A stretch of DNA of 64,000 nucleotides from VAXT01 sp963850415. Lineage in GTDB: Bacteria > Actinomycetota > Thermoleophilia > Gaiellales > Gaiellaceae. Shown one piece after another: positions 1 to 8,190 of this stretch (its first letter is position 1; each line of letters opens with the position of its first letter). The position numbers and the translations under genes were made by a program. The stretch covers positions 558,001-622,000 of the forward strand of contig CAWKLE010000002.1 in assembly GCA_963850415.1 (NCBI GenBank), given 5' to 3'. The notes below the pieces were generated by a model. That model was not told the origin of the DNA. It saw only the letters and a program-made list of their open reading frames with translations, and ran no database searches.

Positions 1-25
1 GCTGATCGCCGACTAGGCTCCCGCC

Positions 26-454
26 GTGCGCGTGGACGTCCTCAACGGCGTGAACTTCGACATCCTCGACCGGCGCGACCCGGCGATCTACGGCGGCCTT
101 TCGCTGCACGAGCTCGAGCAGCGCATCGAAGCGTGGGCCGGCGAGCTCGGCCACACCGTCCGCTGCCGCCAGACGAACAGCGAGGGCGAGTACGTGAAGT
201 TCTGCCACGACTCGCTCGACTGGGCCGAGGGCGTGATCGTCAACCCGGGCGCCTGGAGCCACTACAGCTACGCGATCCACGATGCGCTCGAGCTCTATGC
301 AGGGCCGATCGTCGAGGTGCATCTCTCGAATCCGGAGGAGCGCCCCGAGGAGTGGCGCCACGTGTCCGTGATCGCGCCGCTCGCGGCAAAGCGGATCCTC
401 GGCCACGGCCCCGAGGGCTACCGCGAGGCGCTCGAATTCCTCGGTGCAACGTGA
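26..454 (+). CDS. aroQ: Type II 3-dehydroquinate dehydratase
   Basis: The 142-residue protein has the size and motif order of type II dehydroquinases, which convert 3-dehydroquinate to 3-dehydroshikimate in the shikimate pathway. An N-terminal LNGVN segment (usual form LNGPN) is followed by the RRDPAIYGG loop with Arg17 and catalytic Tyr22. Then come the QTNSEGE loop, the VNPGA substrate loop with Asn73, and EVHLSN with catalytic His99. Pro to Val in LNGPN and WSHYS in place of YTHTS make it a divergent copy. The GTG start lies 6 bases after a TAGGCT hexamer. The stop overlaps the next start by 4 bases. A TAG at 14-16 ends an upstream gene of which only four codons (LIAD) are visible. Confidence 0.93.
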   Translation: MRVDVLNGVNFDILDRRDPAIYGGLSLHELEQRIEAWAGELGHTVRCRQTNSEGEYVKFCHDSLDWAEGVIVNPGAWSHYSYAIHDALELYAGPIVEVHLSNPEERPEEWRHVSVIAPLAAKRILGHGPEGYREALEFLGAT

Positions 455-1491
455 ACGGCCGCATCGACAGACTTCGCGAGAAACTCGAGGAGCCGCTTCT
501 CGTCTCGAACCCCGCGAACGTCCGCTACCTGTGCGGCCTCACCAGCTCGAACGCAGCCCTCGTCGTGGAGCCCGAGCAAGTCCGCCTCTACACCGACTTC
601 CGGTACGCGGAGACGGCCCGCGCGATCGACGGCTTCGAGTTCGTCGACGCGAAGCGCGACCTCTTCCAGACGCTGTCCGAGCAGCTGGCCGGGAAGATCG
701 GGTTCGAGGCGACCTCGCTCAGCTTCGAGCGCTACTCGAGACTCCACGCGGGCGGGATCGAGCCCGTCCCCCGCTACGGCCTCGTCGAGGAGTTGCGCGC
801 AGTCAAGGACGAGGACGAGCTCGACGCGATCCGGCGGGCGGCCGAGATCGCGAATACGGCCTTCGAACGCTTCGCCGACGAGGGCGACGTCGTCGGCCGC
901 ACCGAGCGCGAGCTCGCCTGGCGCTTCGAGCAGTTCCTGCACGAGGCGAATGCGGAAGGCGTCTCGTTCCCCGTGACCATGGCGTCAGGCGCGAACGCGG
1001 CCAAGCCGCACACCGAGCTCAGCGATCGCCGCATCGAGCCCGGCGAGACGCTGCTCGTCGACGCGGGCTGCATCGTCGACGGCTACTGCTCCGATTGCAC
1101 ACGGACCTTCGCGACCGGAAGCCTCCCGGGCGAGCTGAAGCACGCGTACGAGGTGTGTCTCGACGCCCAGCTCACCGCGCTCGAAGCGGTTCGGCCCGGT
1201 GCATCGGGGCCCGGAGTCGACTCCGCCGCGCGCGACCGGATCGCCGCCGCGGGATACGGCGAAGCGTTCGGCCACGGCCTCGGGCACGGCATCGGCCTCG
1301 TCGTCCACGAGGATCCACGCCTGGCTCAGGAGTCGCGGAGCGTCCTCGAGGCCGGCAACGTGGTCACCGTCGAACCGGGCATCTACCTGTCCGGCCTGGG
1401 CGGGATCCGCATCGAGGACCTCGTCATCGTCACGGACGGCGAGCCCGAGGTTCTGACCACGTTCCCGAAGGAGCTGCGAACTCTCGACTAG
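451..1491 (+). CDS. pepQ: M24B metallopeptidase (Xaa-Pro aminopeptidase/dipeptidase)
   Basis: The 346-residue protein has a creatinase-like N-terminal domain (about 1-115) and a pita-bread M24 catalytic domain. The five metal ligands are in place: Asp204 (VDAG), Asp215 (SDCTRTF), His279 (GHGLGHGIGL), Glu308 (VEPGIY) and Glu322 (IRIEDL). It should cleave X-Pro peptide bonds in the cytoplasm. The GTG start at 451 overlaps the aroQ stop as GTGA. Earlier in-frame codons would bury the start in aroQ. The aroQ-pepQ-efp order is the same as yqhS-yqhT-efp in Bacillus. The substrate split between aminopeptidase and prolidase cannot be fixed from sequence alone. Confidence 0.92.
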   Translation: MNGRIDRLREKLEEPLLVSNPANVRYLCGLTSSNAALVVEPEQVRLYTDFRYAETARAIDGFEFVDAKRDLFQTLSEQLAGKIGFEATSLSFERYSRLHAGGIEPVPRYGLVEELRAVKDEDELDAIRRAAEIANTAFERFADEGDVVGRTERELAWRFEQFLHEANAEGVSFPVTMASGANAAKPHTELSDRRIEPGETLLVDAGCIVDGYCSDCTRTFATGSLPGELKHAYEVCLDAQLTALEAVRPGASGPGVDSAARDRIAAAGYGEAFGHGLGHGIGLVVHEDPRLAQESRSVLEAGNVVTVEPGIYLSGLGGIRIEDLVIVTDGEPEVLTTFPKELRTLD

Positions 1492-1501
1492 ATTGTCCGC
1501 C

Positions 1502-2068
1502 GTGGCCGAGGTCGTCAACACGAACCAGTTCAAGAACGGCATGCACATCGAGCTCGACGGCAGCGTCTGGCGCATCGTCGAGTTCCAGCACGTGAAGCCG
1601 GGCAAGGGTGGCGCATTCGTGCGCACCAAGGTGAAGAACCTCGACAGCGGAGCCGTCGTCGACCGGACGTTCCGCGCCGGCGAGAAGTTCCAGCGCATGC
1701 ACACCGAGGTGAAGAGCGCGCAGTACCTCTACGACTCGGGTGACGACGTCGTGTTCATGGAGGACGAGACGTACGAGCAGTTCTCGCTGCCGCGAGCTTC
1801 GGTTGCCGAGGACCTGCAGTTCATCCCGCCGTCGACGCAGGTTCAGGTGCTGACCGTTGACGGCAAGCCATCTGGCTTGCAGCTACCGTCGTCGATCGAG
1901 CTGGCCGTGGCCGAGACCGAGCCGGGCGTGAAGGGCGACACCGTCTCGAACGTGACGAAGCCGGCCAAGCTCGAGACGGGCGCGACCGTTCAGGTGCCGC
2001 TGTTCGTGAACACGGGCGACCGGATCAAGGTCGATCCAAGAGAAGGCCGGTACATCTCCAGAGCCTAG
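1502..2068 (+). CDS. efp: Elongation factor P
   Basis: This 188-residue protein carries the KOW-like, OB and C-terminal OB domains of EF-P, which relieves ribosome stalling at polyproline. The VKPGKGGAF loop puts the usually modified lysine at Lys35. I chose GTG 1502 because the family starts a few residues before the TNQFKNG segment and because TAGATT at 1489-1494 sits 7 bases upstream. A TTG at 1493 would add three residues. The TAG of the hexamer is also the pepQ stop. No modification enzyme (epmA/earP type) is in the window. Confidence 0.96.
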   Translation: MAEVVNTNQFKNGMHIELDGSVWRIVEFQHVKPGKGGAFVRTKVKNLDSGAVVDRTFRAGEKFQRMHTEVKSAQYLYDSGDDVVFMEDETYEQFSLPRASVAEDLQFIPPSTQVQVLTVDGKPSGLQLPSSIELAVAETEPGVKGDTVSNVTKPAKLETGATVQVPLFVNTGDRIKVDPREGRYISRA

Positions 2069-2087
2069 GGAGAGTTACCCTCTCCAG

Positions 2088-3908
2088 GTGCCTGCGCTCG
2101 TCGACACGACTATTCGGCTGCTCAGCCAGGAGCCGCTGGCAGGGCGGATGCCGACCGCGGATCTCCTGCGGCTCGCCGAGCTGCTCGACGGCGTCGGCTT
2201 CGCGTACCTCGAGGTTTCCGGCGGCGGCGTCTTCGACACAGCGGTGCGCGGCGGAGTCGAGAGCCCCTGGGAGCGGATCCGCGCGCTCAAAGCGCGGACC
2301 AAGACGCCGCTCGGAATGGCGCTCCGCGGAAGGTTCCTCGTCGGCTCCCGTCCCGTCGGTGGAGATTTCGCGCGCCGGTTCGTGGCGAGCGCGGCGGAGA
2401 GCGGGATCGACGTCTTCCGGCTCGAGGACCCGCTGAACGACGTCTCGAACCTGCGCGAAGCCGGCGAAGCGATCGTTGCGGCCGAGCGCGAGTTCGACGC
2501 GGGCCTGATCTACAGCCCCGGCCAGGGCGGAGAGACGCAGCACCTCGTCGAGCAGGCGAAGAAGCTGCCCGAGCTCGGAGCTGCGCGCGTGCTCCTGCAC
2601 GATCCCTCCAGCGCGCTCGAGCCGTACCGAGCCAACGAGCTAGTCGACGCGCTCGCCGAGGCCAGCGGCCTTCCGGTGGGGCTGTATTGCCAGGGCGCCG
2701 GGGGCAGCGGACTCGCTGCGGCGCTCGAGGCGGCCCGGGCCGGCGCGGACCTCGTCGCCTGCGCCGTCTATCCAATCGCGCTCATGCTTCACCGCGTCTC
2801 GGGCGAAGCGCTCGCGAGCGCGCTCTCGGGCGCGGGCATGGAGACCGGAGTCGACGTCGACGGAATGTGGCAGGCGGCGGAGCTGGTCGACGAGTACCTC
2901 GGCGACGGGCCGATGACCCCGCTCGCCCCGCGGATCGCGGTCCGCGCTGCGCAGCACGAGCTTCCCGCCGGGCTCGTTGCATCGATCGACACCCGGCTCC
3001 GCGCGTACGGCGCCACCGACAGGTTGGACGAGGTGCTCGACGAGCTCGTCGTCATCCGCGGCGAGGCGGGCTCGCCTCCGTTGGCCGCCCCGATCGGCCA
3101 GATCATCGCGTCTCAGGCGATCGTCCACGTCCTCTCGGTGACGCGCTACCAGACCGTCGTCGACGAGCTGCGCGACCTGCTCCAGGGGCAATTTGGGACG
3201 CCGCCGGGCGAGATCGACCCGACCGTGCAGCGGGCCGTGTCTCTCGTCGCGGGGGAGGCGGACCGCGACGACGAACCACTACTCCTCGCCGATGTGCGGG
3301 ACGACGCGAAGGGGCTTGCGGCGAGCGAGGAGGAGCTGCTCCTGCTCGCGCTCTTCGGTGACGAGGCCGAGCCGCTCCTGCGCGCGATTCGCGACCGCTC
3401 GAGCGGCGAGGAGTCGTTGCTCGGCGGTGGAGTCGACCAGACGCGGGCCGAGCGGATCCGCGAGGTCGTGCGGATCGTCCAGGAGACGGGCATCGCCGAG
3501 ATCGCCGTCGAGGAGGAGGGGACGCGGGTCTCGGTGCGCCGCACCGACGAGCCGGCCCCGGTCGAAGCGCCGACGAGCGAGCCTGCCCCGAGTGCGCCGG
3601 CCGTTCCGGTCGAGCCGTCTGCGGAAGCGCCGCCCGACGACGGGGCGATCCGGATCGAGGCGCCGATGGTCGGAACCTTCTATCGCGCCTCGCAACCGGG
3701 CGCGCCACCGTTCGTCGAGGAAGGCGACGCGGTCGCCCCCGGCCAGACGCTTTGCATCCTCGAGGCGATGAAGCTGATGAACGAGGTCAAGGCCGAGATC
3801 GAGGGCGTCGTCCGCACGATCCACGTCCAGAACGGGCAGCCGGTGGAGTTCGGCCAGGCCCTGTTCGACCTCGAACCCGTCCTTGCACGCCCACTAGACG
3901 CCCTCTAG
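2088..3908 (+). CDS. accB: Biotin carboxyl carrier protein fused to a degenerate carboxyltransferase-like domain
   Basis: The 606-residue protein has two parts. Residues about 450-597 are an ordinary AccB: an N-terminal segment near 457-486, a Pro/Ala-rich linker, and a biotinyl domain with EAMKLMNE, the biotin-accepting lysine being Lys562. Residues 1-440 resemble the TIM-barrel carboxyltransferase of pyruvate carboxylase B or oxaloacetate decarboxylase alpha (DTTIR at 6-10, PWERIR near 60, RLEDPLND near 111). Family metal and catalytic residues are missing: the usual HxHD-type motif reads LYCQGAGG (199-206) and the carbamylated-lysine position reads LLHDP with His171. The domain is therefore probably not catalytic. 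The gene abuts accC with no gap. TACCCT lies 6 bases before the GTG start. Confidence 0.85.
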   Translation: MPALVDTTIRLLSQEPLAGRMPTADLLRLAELLDGVGFAYLEVSGGGVFDTAVRGGVESPWERIRALKARTKTPLGMALRGRFLVGSRPVGGDFARRFVASAAESGIDVFRLEDPLNDVSNLREAGEAIVAAEREFDAGLIYSPGQGGETQHLVEQAKKLPELGAARVLLHDPSSALEPYRANELVDALAEASGLPVGLYCQGAGGSGLAAALEAARAGADLVACAVYPIALMLHRVSGEALASALSGAGMETGVDVDGMWQAAELVDEYLGDGPMTPLAPRIAVRAAQHELPAGLVASIDTRLRAYGATDRLDEVLDELVVIRGEAGSPPLAAPIGQIIASQAIVHVLSVTRYQTVVDELRDLLQGQFGTPPGEIDPTVQRAVSLVAGEADRDDEPLLLADVRDDAKGLAASEEELLLLALFGDEAEPLLRAIRDRSSGEESLLGGGVDQTRAERIREVVRIVQETGIAEIAVEEEGTRVSVRRTDEPAPVEAPTSEPAPSAPAVPVEPSAEAPPDDGAIRIEAPMVGTFYRASQPGAPPFVEEGDAVAPGQTLCILEAMKLMNEVKAEIEGVVRTIHVQNGQPVEFGQALFDLEPVLARPLDAL

Positions 3909-5264
3909 GTGTTCAACCGCGTCCTGATCGCCAACCGAGGGGAGATCGCGGTTCGCGTAATCCGCGCGCTCCACGAGCTCGGCATCGAGGCCGTCGCCGT
4001 CTACTCGACCGCGGACGAGGGCGCGCTGCACACGCGGCTCGCCGACCGGGCGGTCTGCATCGGCCCGGCCCCGCCGAACGAGAGCTACCTCCGCATTCCC
4101 TCGGTGATCGCCGCGGCGACGACGACGCGCTGCGAGGCGATCCATCCCGGCTACGGCTTCCTCTCCGAGAACCCGGCCTTTGCCGCGGCGTGCCTCGACA
4201 ACGAGCTCGTCTTCGTGGGGCCGACGGCCGAGACGATGGCGCGCATGGGCGACAAGGCGGCCGCGAAGCAGGAGATGGTCGCCGCCGGCGTCCCGGTCGT
4301 GCCGGGGACCGAAGGCGAGACCACGCTCGAGGAAGCGCGCTCGGCCGCGGATGAGGCCGGCTACCCGGTTCTGCTCAAGGCCGTCGCGGGTGGCGGCGGA
4401 AAGGGCATGCGCACGGTTCGCGAGCCCGACGAGCTCGAGGGCGCGTTCCAGACAGCTGCCGCCGAGGCCCAGGCCGCGTTCGGCGAGGCGGGGCTCTACC
4501 TCGAAAAGGCGATCGTCCCTGCTCGGCACGTCGAGATCCAGGTTCTCGCCGACGGCCACGGCGGCGTGCTCACGCTCGGTGAGCGCGAATGCTCGATCCA
4601 GCGCCGCCACCAGAAGCTGATCGAGGAGTCGCCGTCGCCCGCGCTCGACGAGACGACGCGTGCGCAGATGGAGGACGCCGCCGAGCGTGCGGCCCGCGCG
4701 GTCGAATACGAGAATGCAGGCACGTTCGAGTTCCTGCTCGGGGCGGACCGCTCCTTCTACTTCATCGAGCTGAACGCCCGCCTGCAGGTCGAGCATCCGG
4801 TGACCGAGCTCGTGACGGGGATCGACCTCGTCCGCGAGCAGCTGCGGGTGGCCGCCGGCGAACGCCTGTCGGCAACCGGCCGCGCGGAGCGGAGCGGCCA
4901 CGCGATCGAGATCCGGATCAACGCGGAGGATCCGGCCCGCGAGTTCTTGCCCGTCCCCGGGCGGATCGAGCGCTTCCGGCCGCCGCTCGGGCCTGGCGTC
5001 CGCGTCGACACGCACATCGAGGACGGCGCCGTGATCCCGCCGAACTACGACTCGCTGCTCGCGAAGGTGGTCGTCTGGGACGCCGATCGTCCAGCGGCGA
5101 TCGACCGCGCTCTGCGCGCGCTCGCCGAGCTCGAGGTCGTGGGCGTGCCGACGACTGCGGCCGCGGCGCGCGACGTGCTCCGCACCGAGGAGTTCGCGAC
5201 GGGCCGGTACTCGACAAGCTTCCTCGAGGAGGCGGGCCGCCGCTTGCCCGCGCTCACCGGCTGA
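3909..5264 (+). CDS. accC: Acetyl-CoA carboxylase, biotin carboxylase subunit
   Basis: This 451-residue protein is a full-length biotin carboxylase: ATP, bicarbonate and biotinyl-AccB give carboxybiotinyl-AccB for malonyl-CoA synthesis. The N-terminus FNRVLIANRGEIAVR, the glycine-rich ATP-grasp loop GGGGKGMR (161-168), the LNARLQVEHPVTEL substrate strand and the EIRINAEDP segment are all present. The GTG start follows the accB stop directly and the stop overlaps nusB by one base (TGATG), so accB-accC-nusB should be one transcript with coupled translation. No genuine carboxyltransferase gene (accA/accD) is in view. Confidence 0.96.
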   Translation: MFNRVLIANRGEIAVRVIRALHELGIEAVAVYSTADEGALHTRLADRAVCIGPAPPNESYLRIPSVIAAATTTRCEAIHPGYGFLSENPAFAAACLDNELVFVGPTAETMARMGDKAAAKQEMVAAGVPVVPGTEGETTLEEARSAADEAGYPVLLKAVAGGGGKGMRTVREPDELEGAFQTAAAEAQAAFGEAGLYLEKAIVPARHVEIQVLADGHGGVLTLGERECSIQRRHQKLIEESPSPALDETTRAQMEDAAERAARAVEYENAGTFEFLLGADRSFYFIELNARLQVEHPVTELVTGIDLVREQLRVAAGERLSATGRAERSGHAIEIRINAEDPAREFLPVPGRIERFRPPLGPGVRVDTHIEDGAVIPPNYDSLLAKVVVWDADRPAAIDRALRALAELEVVGVPTTAAAARDVLRTEEFATGRYSTSFLEEAGRRLPALTG

Positions 5265-5641
5265 TGGCTGGGCGCAGAGCAGCCCGGCGCACTGCCCTCT
5301 TCCTGCTCTACCAGTGGGACGTGACCGGGCAGCCGCTCGCGTCGCTGTACGAGGGCGAGGTCGATCCGTTCGCGCGTGAGCTCGCCGAGGCCGTCGCGGC
5401 GCAGGCGGACGAGCTGGACTCGAGGCTCTCGGCCGCCTCCGAGGGGTGGCCCGCGGACCGGCTCGGCGCGCTGGAGCGAAACGTCCTGCGGATTGGGATC
5501 TTCGAGCTCGACCGCGGCCAGGTGCCGGTCGAGGTGGCGATCGACGAGGCGGTCACGCTGGCGAAGCGGTATGCCTCCGACGAGGCGGGCCGGCTCGTGA
5601 ACGGAATCCTCGGGCGGATCGCGCGGGAGCACGTCGCGTGA
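5264..5641 (+). CDS. nusB: Transcription antitermination factor NusB
   Basis: The 125-residue all-helical protein matches NusB in length and in the ARRTALFLLYQWDVTG N-terminus and the PVEVAIDEAVTLAKRY and NGILGRIA C-terminal signatures. NusB with NusE binds boxA RNA in rRNA antitermination. The ATG start at 5264 overlaps the accC stop by one base. The next gene starts in its stop (GTGA). Position after accC is as in Bacillus. Confidence 0.93.
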   Translation: MAGRRAARRTALFLLYQWDVTGQPLASLYEGEVDPFARELAEAVAAQADELDSRLSAASEGWPADRLGALERNVLRIGIFELDRGQVPVEVAIDEAVTLAKRYASDEAGRLVNGILGRIAREHVA

Positions 5642-5823
5642 GCCAGGCCGAGGAGGCGCTGAAGCGCGCCGAGGAGCTCCTGGAGCGGCTCGAGAAGACT
5701 CGAGAGCGGCTCGAGGCGACGCAGGACCCCGACGCGGCGATCGACATCCTCGCCGAGCTCGCGGACATCGCGAAACAGGTCGAGGCCGAGCTCGAGCAGG
5801 CGCGCCGCGATGCCGCCGAGTAG
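5638..5823 (+). CDS. Small coiled-coil protein in the xseB position
   Basis: A 61-residue, Glu/Arg/Leu-rich helical protein opens at a GTG that overlaps the nusB stop and runs 14 bases into ispA. The EEALKRAEELLERLE beginning and overall size fit the exodeoxyribonuclease VII small subunit, and xseB sits just before ispA in Bacillus. However, the loop after the first helix is about eight residues longer than usual and there is no xseA nearby. I take it as a likely divergent XseB. A generic coiled-coil protein is the alternative. Strong codon bias and end-to-end overlaps support that it is translated. Confidence 0.55.
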   Translation: MSQAEEALKRAEELLERLEKTRERLEATQDPDAAIDILAELADIAKQVEAELEQARRDAAE

Positions 5824-6592
5824 CGTCGAAGCACTGCGCGATCTGGTCGAGGCCTACCTTGCGAAGCTCCCGTTCGCGGACGAGCTGGGCGCGCTGACCG
5901 AGGCGATGCGCTATAGCCTCGACGGCGGGGGCAAGCGGATCCGGCCGGTGCTCTGCCTAGCGACCGGCGAGGCCGTCGGGGCGAGCCTGGAGGAACTGCT
6001 GCCCGCGGCCGCTGCCGTCGAGCTCGTGCACACGTTCGGCATGGTCCACGACGACCTGCCCGCGCTCGACGACGACGACCTCCGCCGCGGGCGGCCGACC
6101 TCGCACGTCCAGTTCGACGAGGCGACGGCGATCCTGAACGGCGACGCGCTCCTCGCGCAGGCGTTCGAGCTCGCGCTCTCGTATCCGACCACCGCTGTGG
6201 CCCACGAGCTGTCCCGAGCGGCCGTCGGCATGATCGGCGGTCAGTTCGACGACGTGCGCGGCGACGACGGCGACCTCGCGCATCGCCACTCGCTGAAGAC
6301 AGGACGGCTATTCGAGGCCGCGGTCCGAAGCGCGCTTGCGGTCGCCGAGGTGCCCGACCCCGAGCGAGCTCCGTGGCGGAGCTTCGCCTCCGAATTCGGC
6401 CTCCTCTACCAGGTCGTGGACGACGTGCTCGACGGTGACGGCCTGGCCGCCGAGCTCGGGCGCGAAGGAGCGCATGACCTCGCTGACGAGCTCGAAGGCC
6501 GCGCCCGTACGCAGTTGGACGCGATCCCTGCGGACACGTCTCTCCTGGACGAGCTCCTTTCGGGCCTAAAAAGGCGCGCAGCCGCAAGCTAG
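5810..6592 (+). CDS. ispA: Polyprenyl (farnesyl/geranylgeranyl) diphosphate synthase, shortened
   Basis: The 260-residue protein has the trans-prenyltransferase motifs GGGKRIRP, first Asp-rich motif DDLPALDDDD with RRG, a KTG motif (LKTGRLF) and second Asp-rich motif VVDDVLD. It should condense IPP with allylic diphosphates in the cytoplasm. It is about 30 residues shorter than usual. The stretch that normally follows the second Asp motif, with GK..G.D and K.TYP, is replaced by a short GDG link, so a conserved lysine is missing. Product length cannot be told. ATG 5810 overlaps the previous gene. Its TAG stop forms part of the tlyA -10-like hexamer. Confidence 0.88.
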   Translation: MPPSSVEALRDLVEAYLAKLPFADELGALTEAMRYSLDGGGKRIRPVLCLATGEAVGASLEELLPAAAAVELVHTFGMVHDDLPALDDDDLRRGRPTSHVQFDEATAILNGDALLAQAFELALSYPTTAVAHELSRAAVGMIGGQFDDVRGDDGDLAHRHSLKTGRLFEAAVRSALAVAEVPDPERAPWRSFASEFGLLYQVVDDVLDGDGLAAELGREGAHDLADELEGRARTQLDAIPADTSLLDELLSGLKRRAAAS

Positions 6593-6602
6593 CCTGAGCG
6601 CG

Positions 6603-7367
6603 ATGCGCAAGCGCCTGGACGTTCTTCTCGTCGAGCGCGGCCTCGCCGAGAGCCGTGCTCAGGCGCAGGCGCTCGTGATGGCCGGCCTCGTCCACGGCTA
6701 CGCGAAGGCCGGCCAGCAGGTCGACGAAGCGGCAGAGCTCGTCGTAGAACGGCCGCCGAGGTTCGTGTCGCGCGGCGGGGACAAGCTCGCGCACGCCCTC
6801 GACGAGCTCGACGTCGACCCGGCCGGGCGGGAGGCGCTCGACGTCGGTGCCTCGACCGGCGGCTTCACGGACGTCCTGCTCCAGCGCGGCGCGGCGCGCG
6901 TGATCGCGCTCGACGTCGGGCGCGGGCAGCTCCACGAGCGGCTGCGCAACGATCCACGCGTGACCGTGCTCGAGCGCACGAATGCCCGCGAGCTGACCGA
7001 GCTCCCGTTCGCGCCCGACCTCGTGACCTGCGACGTCTCGTTCATCAGCGTCCGCACCGCGCTGCCGCCGGCGCTCGGGCTCGCGAGGCCCGGTTGGGAG
7101 GCGCTCGTCCTCGTCAAGCCGCAGTTCGAGGCCGGTCGCGAGGAGGTCGGCCGGGGCGGTGTGATCCGGGACCCGGACGTGCACCGGCGCGTGCTCCGTG
7201 ACGTCGCGAAGGCAGCCCTCGCGTGGCCGGCCCAGCTGCTCGGCGTCGTAGACTCGGGCCTGCCCGGCCCGAAGGGGAACCGGGAGTTCTTCCTGCACCT
7301 CGTCCACCACGAAGACCCCTCGCTGCCCGATGAGCTCGACGACTGGATCGAAGACGCCGTCAGCTGA
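6603..7367 (+). CDS. tlyA: TlyA-family rRNA 2'-O-methyltransferase
   Basis: This 254-residue protein has an N-terminal S4 RNA-binding domain (about 1-60, beginning RKRLDVLLVERGLAESR) and an FtsJ-like SAM methyltransferase domain with DVGASTGGFTDVLL and IALDVGRGQLH. In mycobacteria TlyA methylates 16S and 23S rRNA cytidines and confers capreomycin sensitivity. The same role is likely but not proven. TAGCCT ends 7 bases before the ATG. The gene overlaps nadK by 38 bases. Confidence 0.93.
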   Translation: MRKRLDVLLVERGLAESRAQAQALVMAGLVHGYAKAGQQVDEAAELVVERPPRFVSRGGDKLAHALDELDVDPAGREALDVGASTGGFTDVLLQRGAARVIALDVGRGQLHERLRNDPRVTVLERTNARELTELPFAPDLVTCDVSFISVRTALPPALGLARPGWEALVLVKPQFEAGREEVGRGGVIRDPDVHRRVLRDVAKAALAWPAQLLGVVDSGLPGPKGNREFFLHLVHHEDPSLPDELDDWIEDAVS

Positions 7368-8190
7368 GCCCGTTCGCACTGCTGCGGTCGTCACCCACGG
7401 CTACCCGGAGGTGATCGGCGAGGCGCTCGAACGCCTCGAGCGCGTCGCGGGCAAGTGCGGCGTCGAGCTCGTCTATCCGGAGGACGAGGCCGAGAAGCAC
7501 GACCGTCCCCCGGACGGCGATCTCGGAGCGGCCGACCTCGTGGTCGTGCTCGGCGGCGACGGCACGATGCTGCGAGCGCTGAAGCGCACGCTCGGGTCCG
7601 GGCCGCCTGTGATCGGCGTCAACTACGGCACGGTCGGCTTCCTCACGTCGATGGCGGCGAGCGACCTCGAGCCGGGGCTCGAGCGCGCGTTCGGCGGCGA
7701 GTACCTCGTTGCGGAGCTGCCGACGCTGCAGGCAGACGCGCGAGGCGAGGAGCATGTCGCGGTGAACGACGTCGTGATCGCCTCCTCGGTGATCGGGCGC
7801 ATGATCGAGCTCGGCTGGACGATCGGCGGGGAAGACCTGGGCGTGCTCCCCTGCGACGGCGTCATCTGCTCGACCCCGTCCGGCTCGACGGGCTACAACC
7901 TCTCGAACGGCGGGCCGGTGCTCGTCTGGGGGATCGACGCGCAGACGGTGACCTTCATCGCGGCGCACTCGCTGCACGCCCGGCCGCTCGTCGTGCCACG
8001 CGGGAGCGACGTCGAGATCGAGAACCGGACTCGCGACGTGTCGGCCCAGGTGCTCGTCGACGGCCGAGCCGTGACGCAGCTCGCCGGCGGGGAGCGGGTC
8101 GTCGCCAGGCTCGGCGCCGAGCGGACACGGCTCGCACACCTGCCCGAGGCGACCTTTTTCAGGAGGTACCGGGAAACCTTTGCTTCGTAG
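7330..8190 (+). CDS. nadK: NAD kinase
   Basis: The 286-residue protein shows GGDGT at 75-79 (catalytic Asp77), GVNYGTVGFLT, NDVVI and the STPSGSTGYNLSNGGP nucleotide-binding segment of ATP-NAD kinases. The first beta strand (RTAAVVTHG) begins almost at the tlyA stop, and the only usable start before it is ATG 7330. The gene therefore overlaps tlyA by 38 bases and should be translationally coupled. The gene order tlyA-nadK-recN is shared with Mycobacterium. Confidence 0.95.
   Translation: MSSTTGSKTPSAEPVRTAAVVTHGYPEVIGEALERLERVAGKCGVELVYPEDEAEKHDRPPDGDLGAADLVVVLGGDGTMLRALKRTLGSGPPVIGVNYGTVGFLTSMAASDLEPGLERAFGGEYLVAELPTLQADARGEEHVAVNDVVIASSVIGRMIELGWTIGGEDLGVLPCDGVICSTPSGSTGYNLSNGGPVLVWGIDAQTVTFIAAHSLHARPLVVPRGSDVEIENRTRDVSAQVLVDGRAVTQLAGGERVVARLGAERTRLAHLPEATFFRRYRETFAS

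Noticed and set aside
133..450. Open frame upstream of the M24 peptidase start
   Set aside because: It is the +1 shadow of aroQ. GTG 451 with the GTGA overlap gives the family's normal N-terminus.
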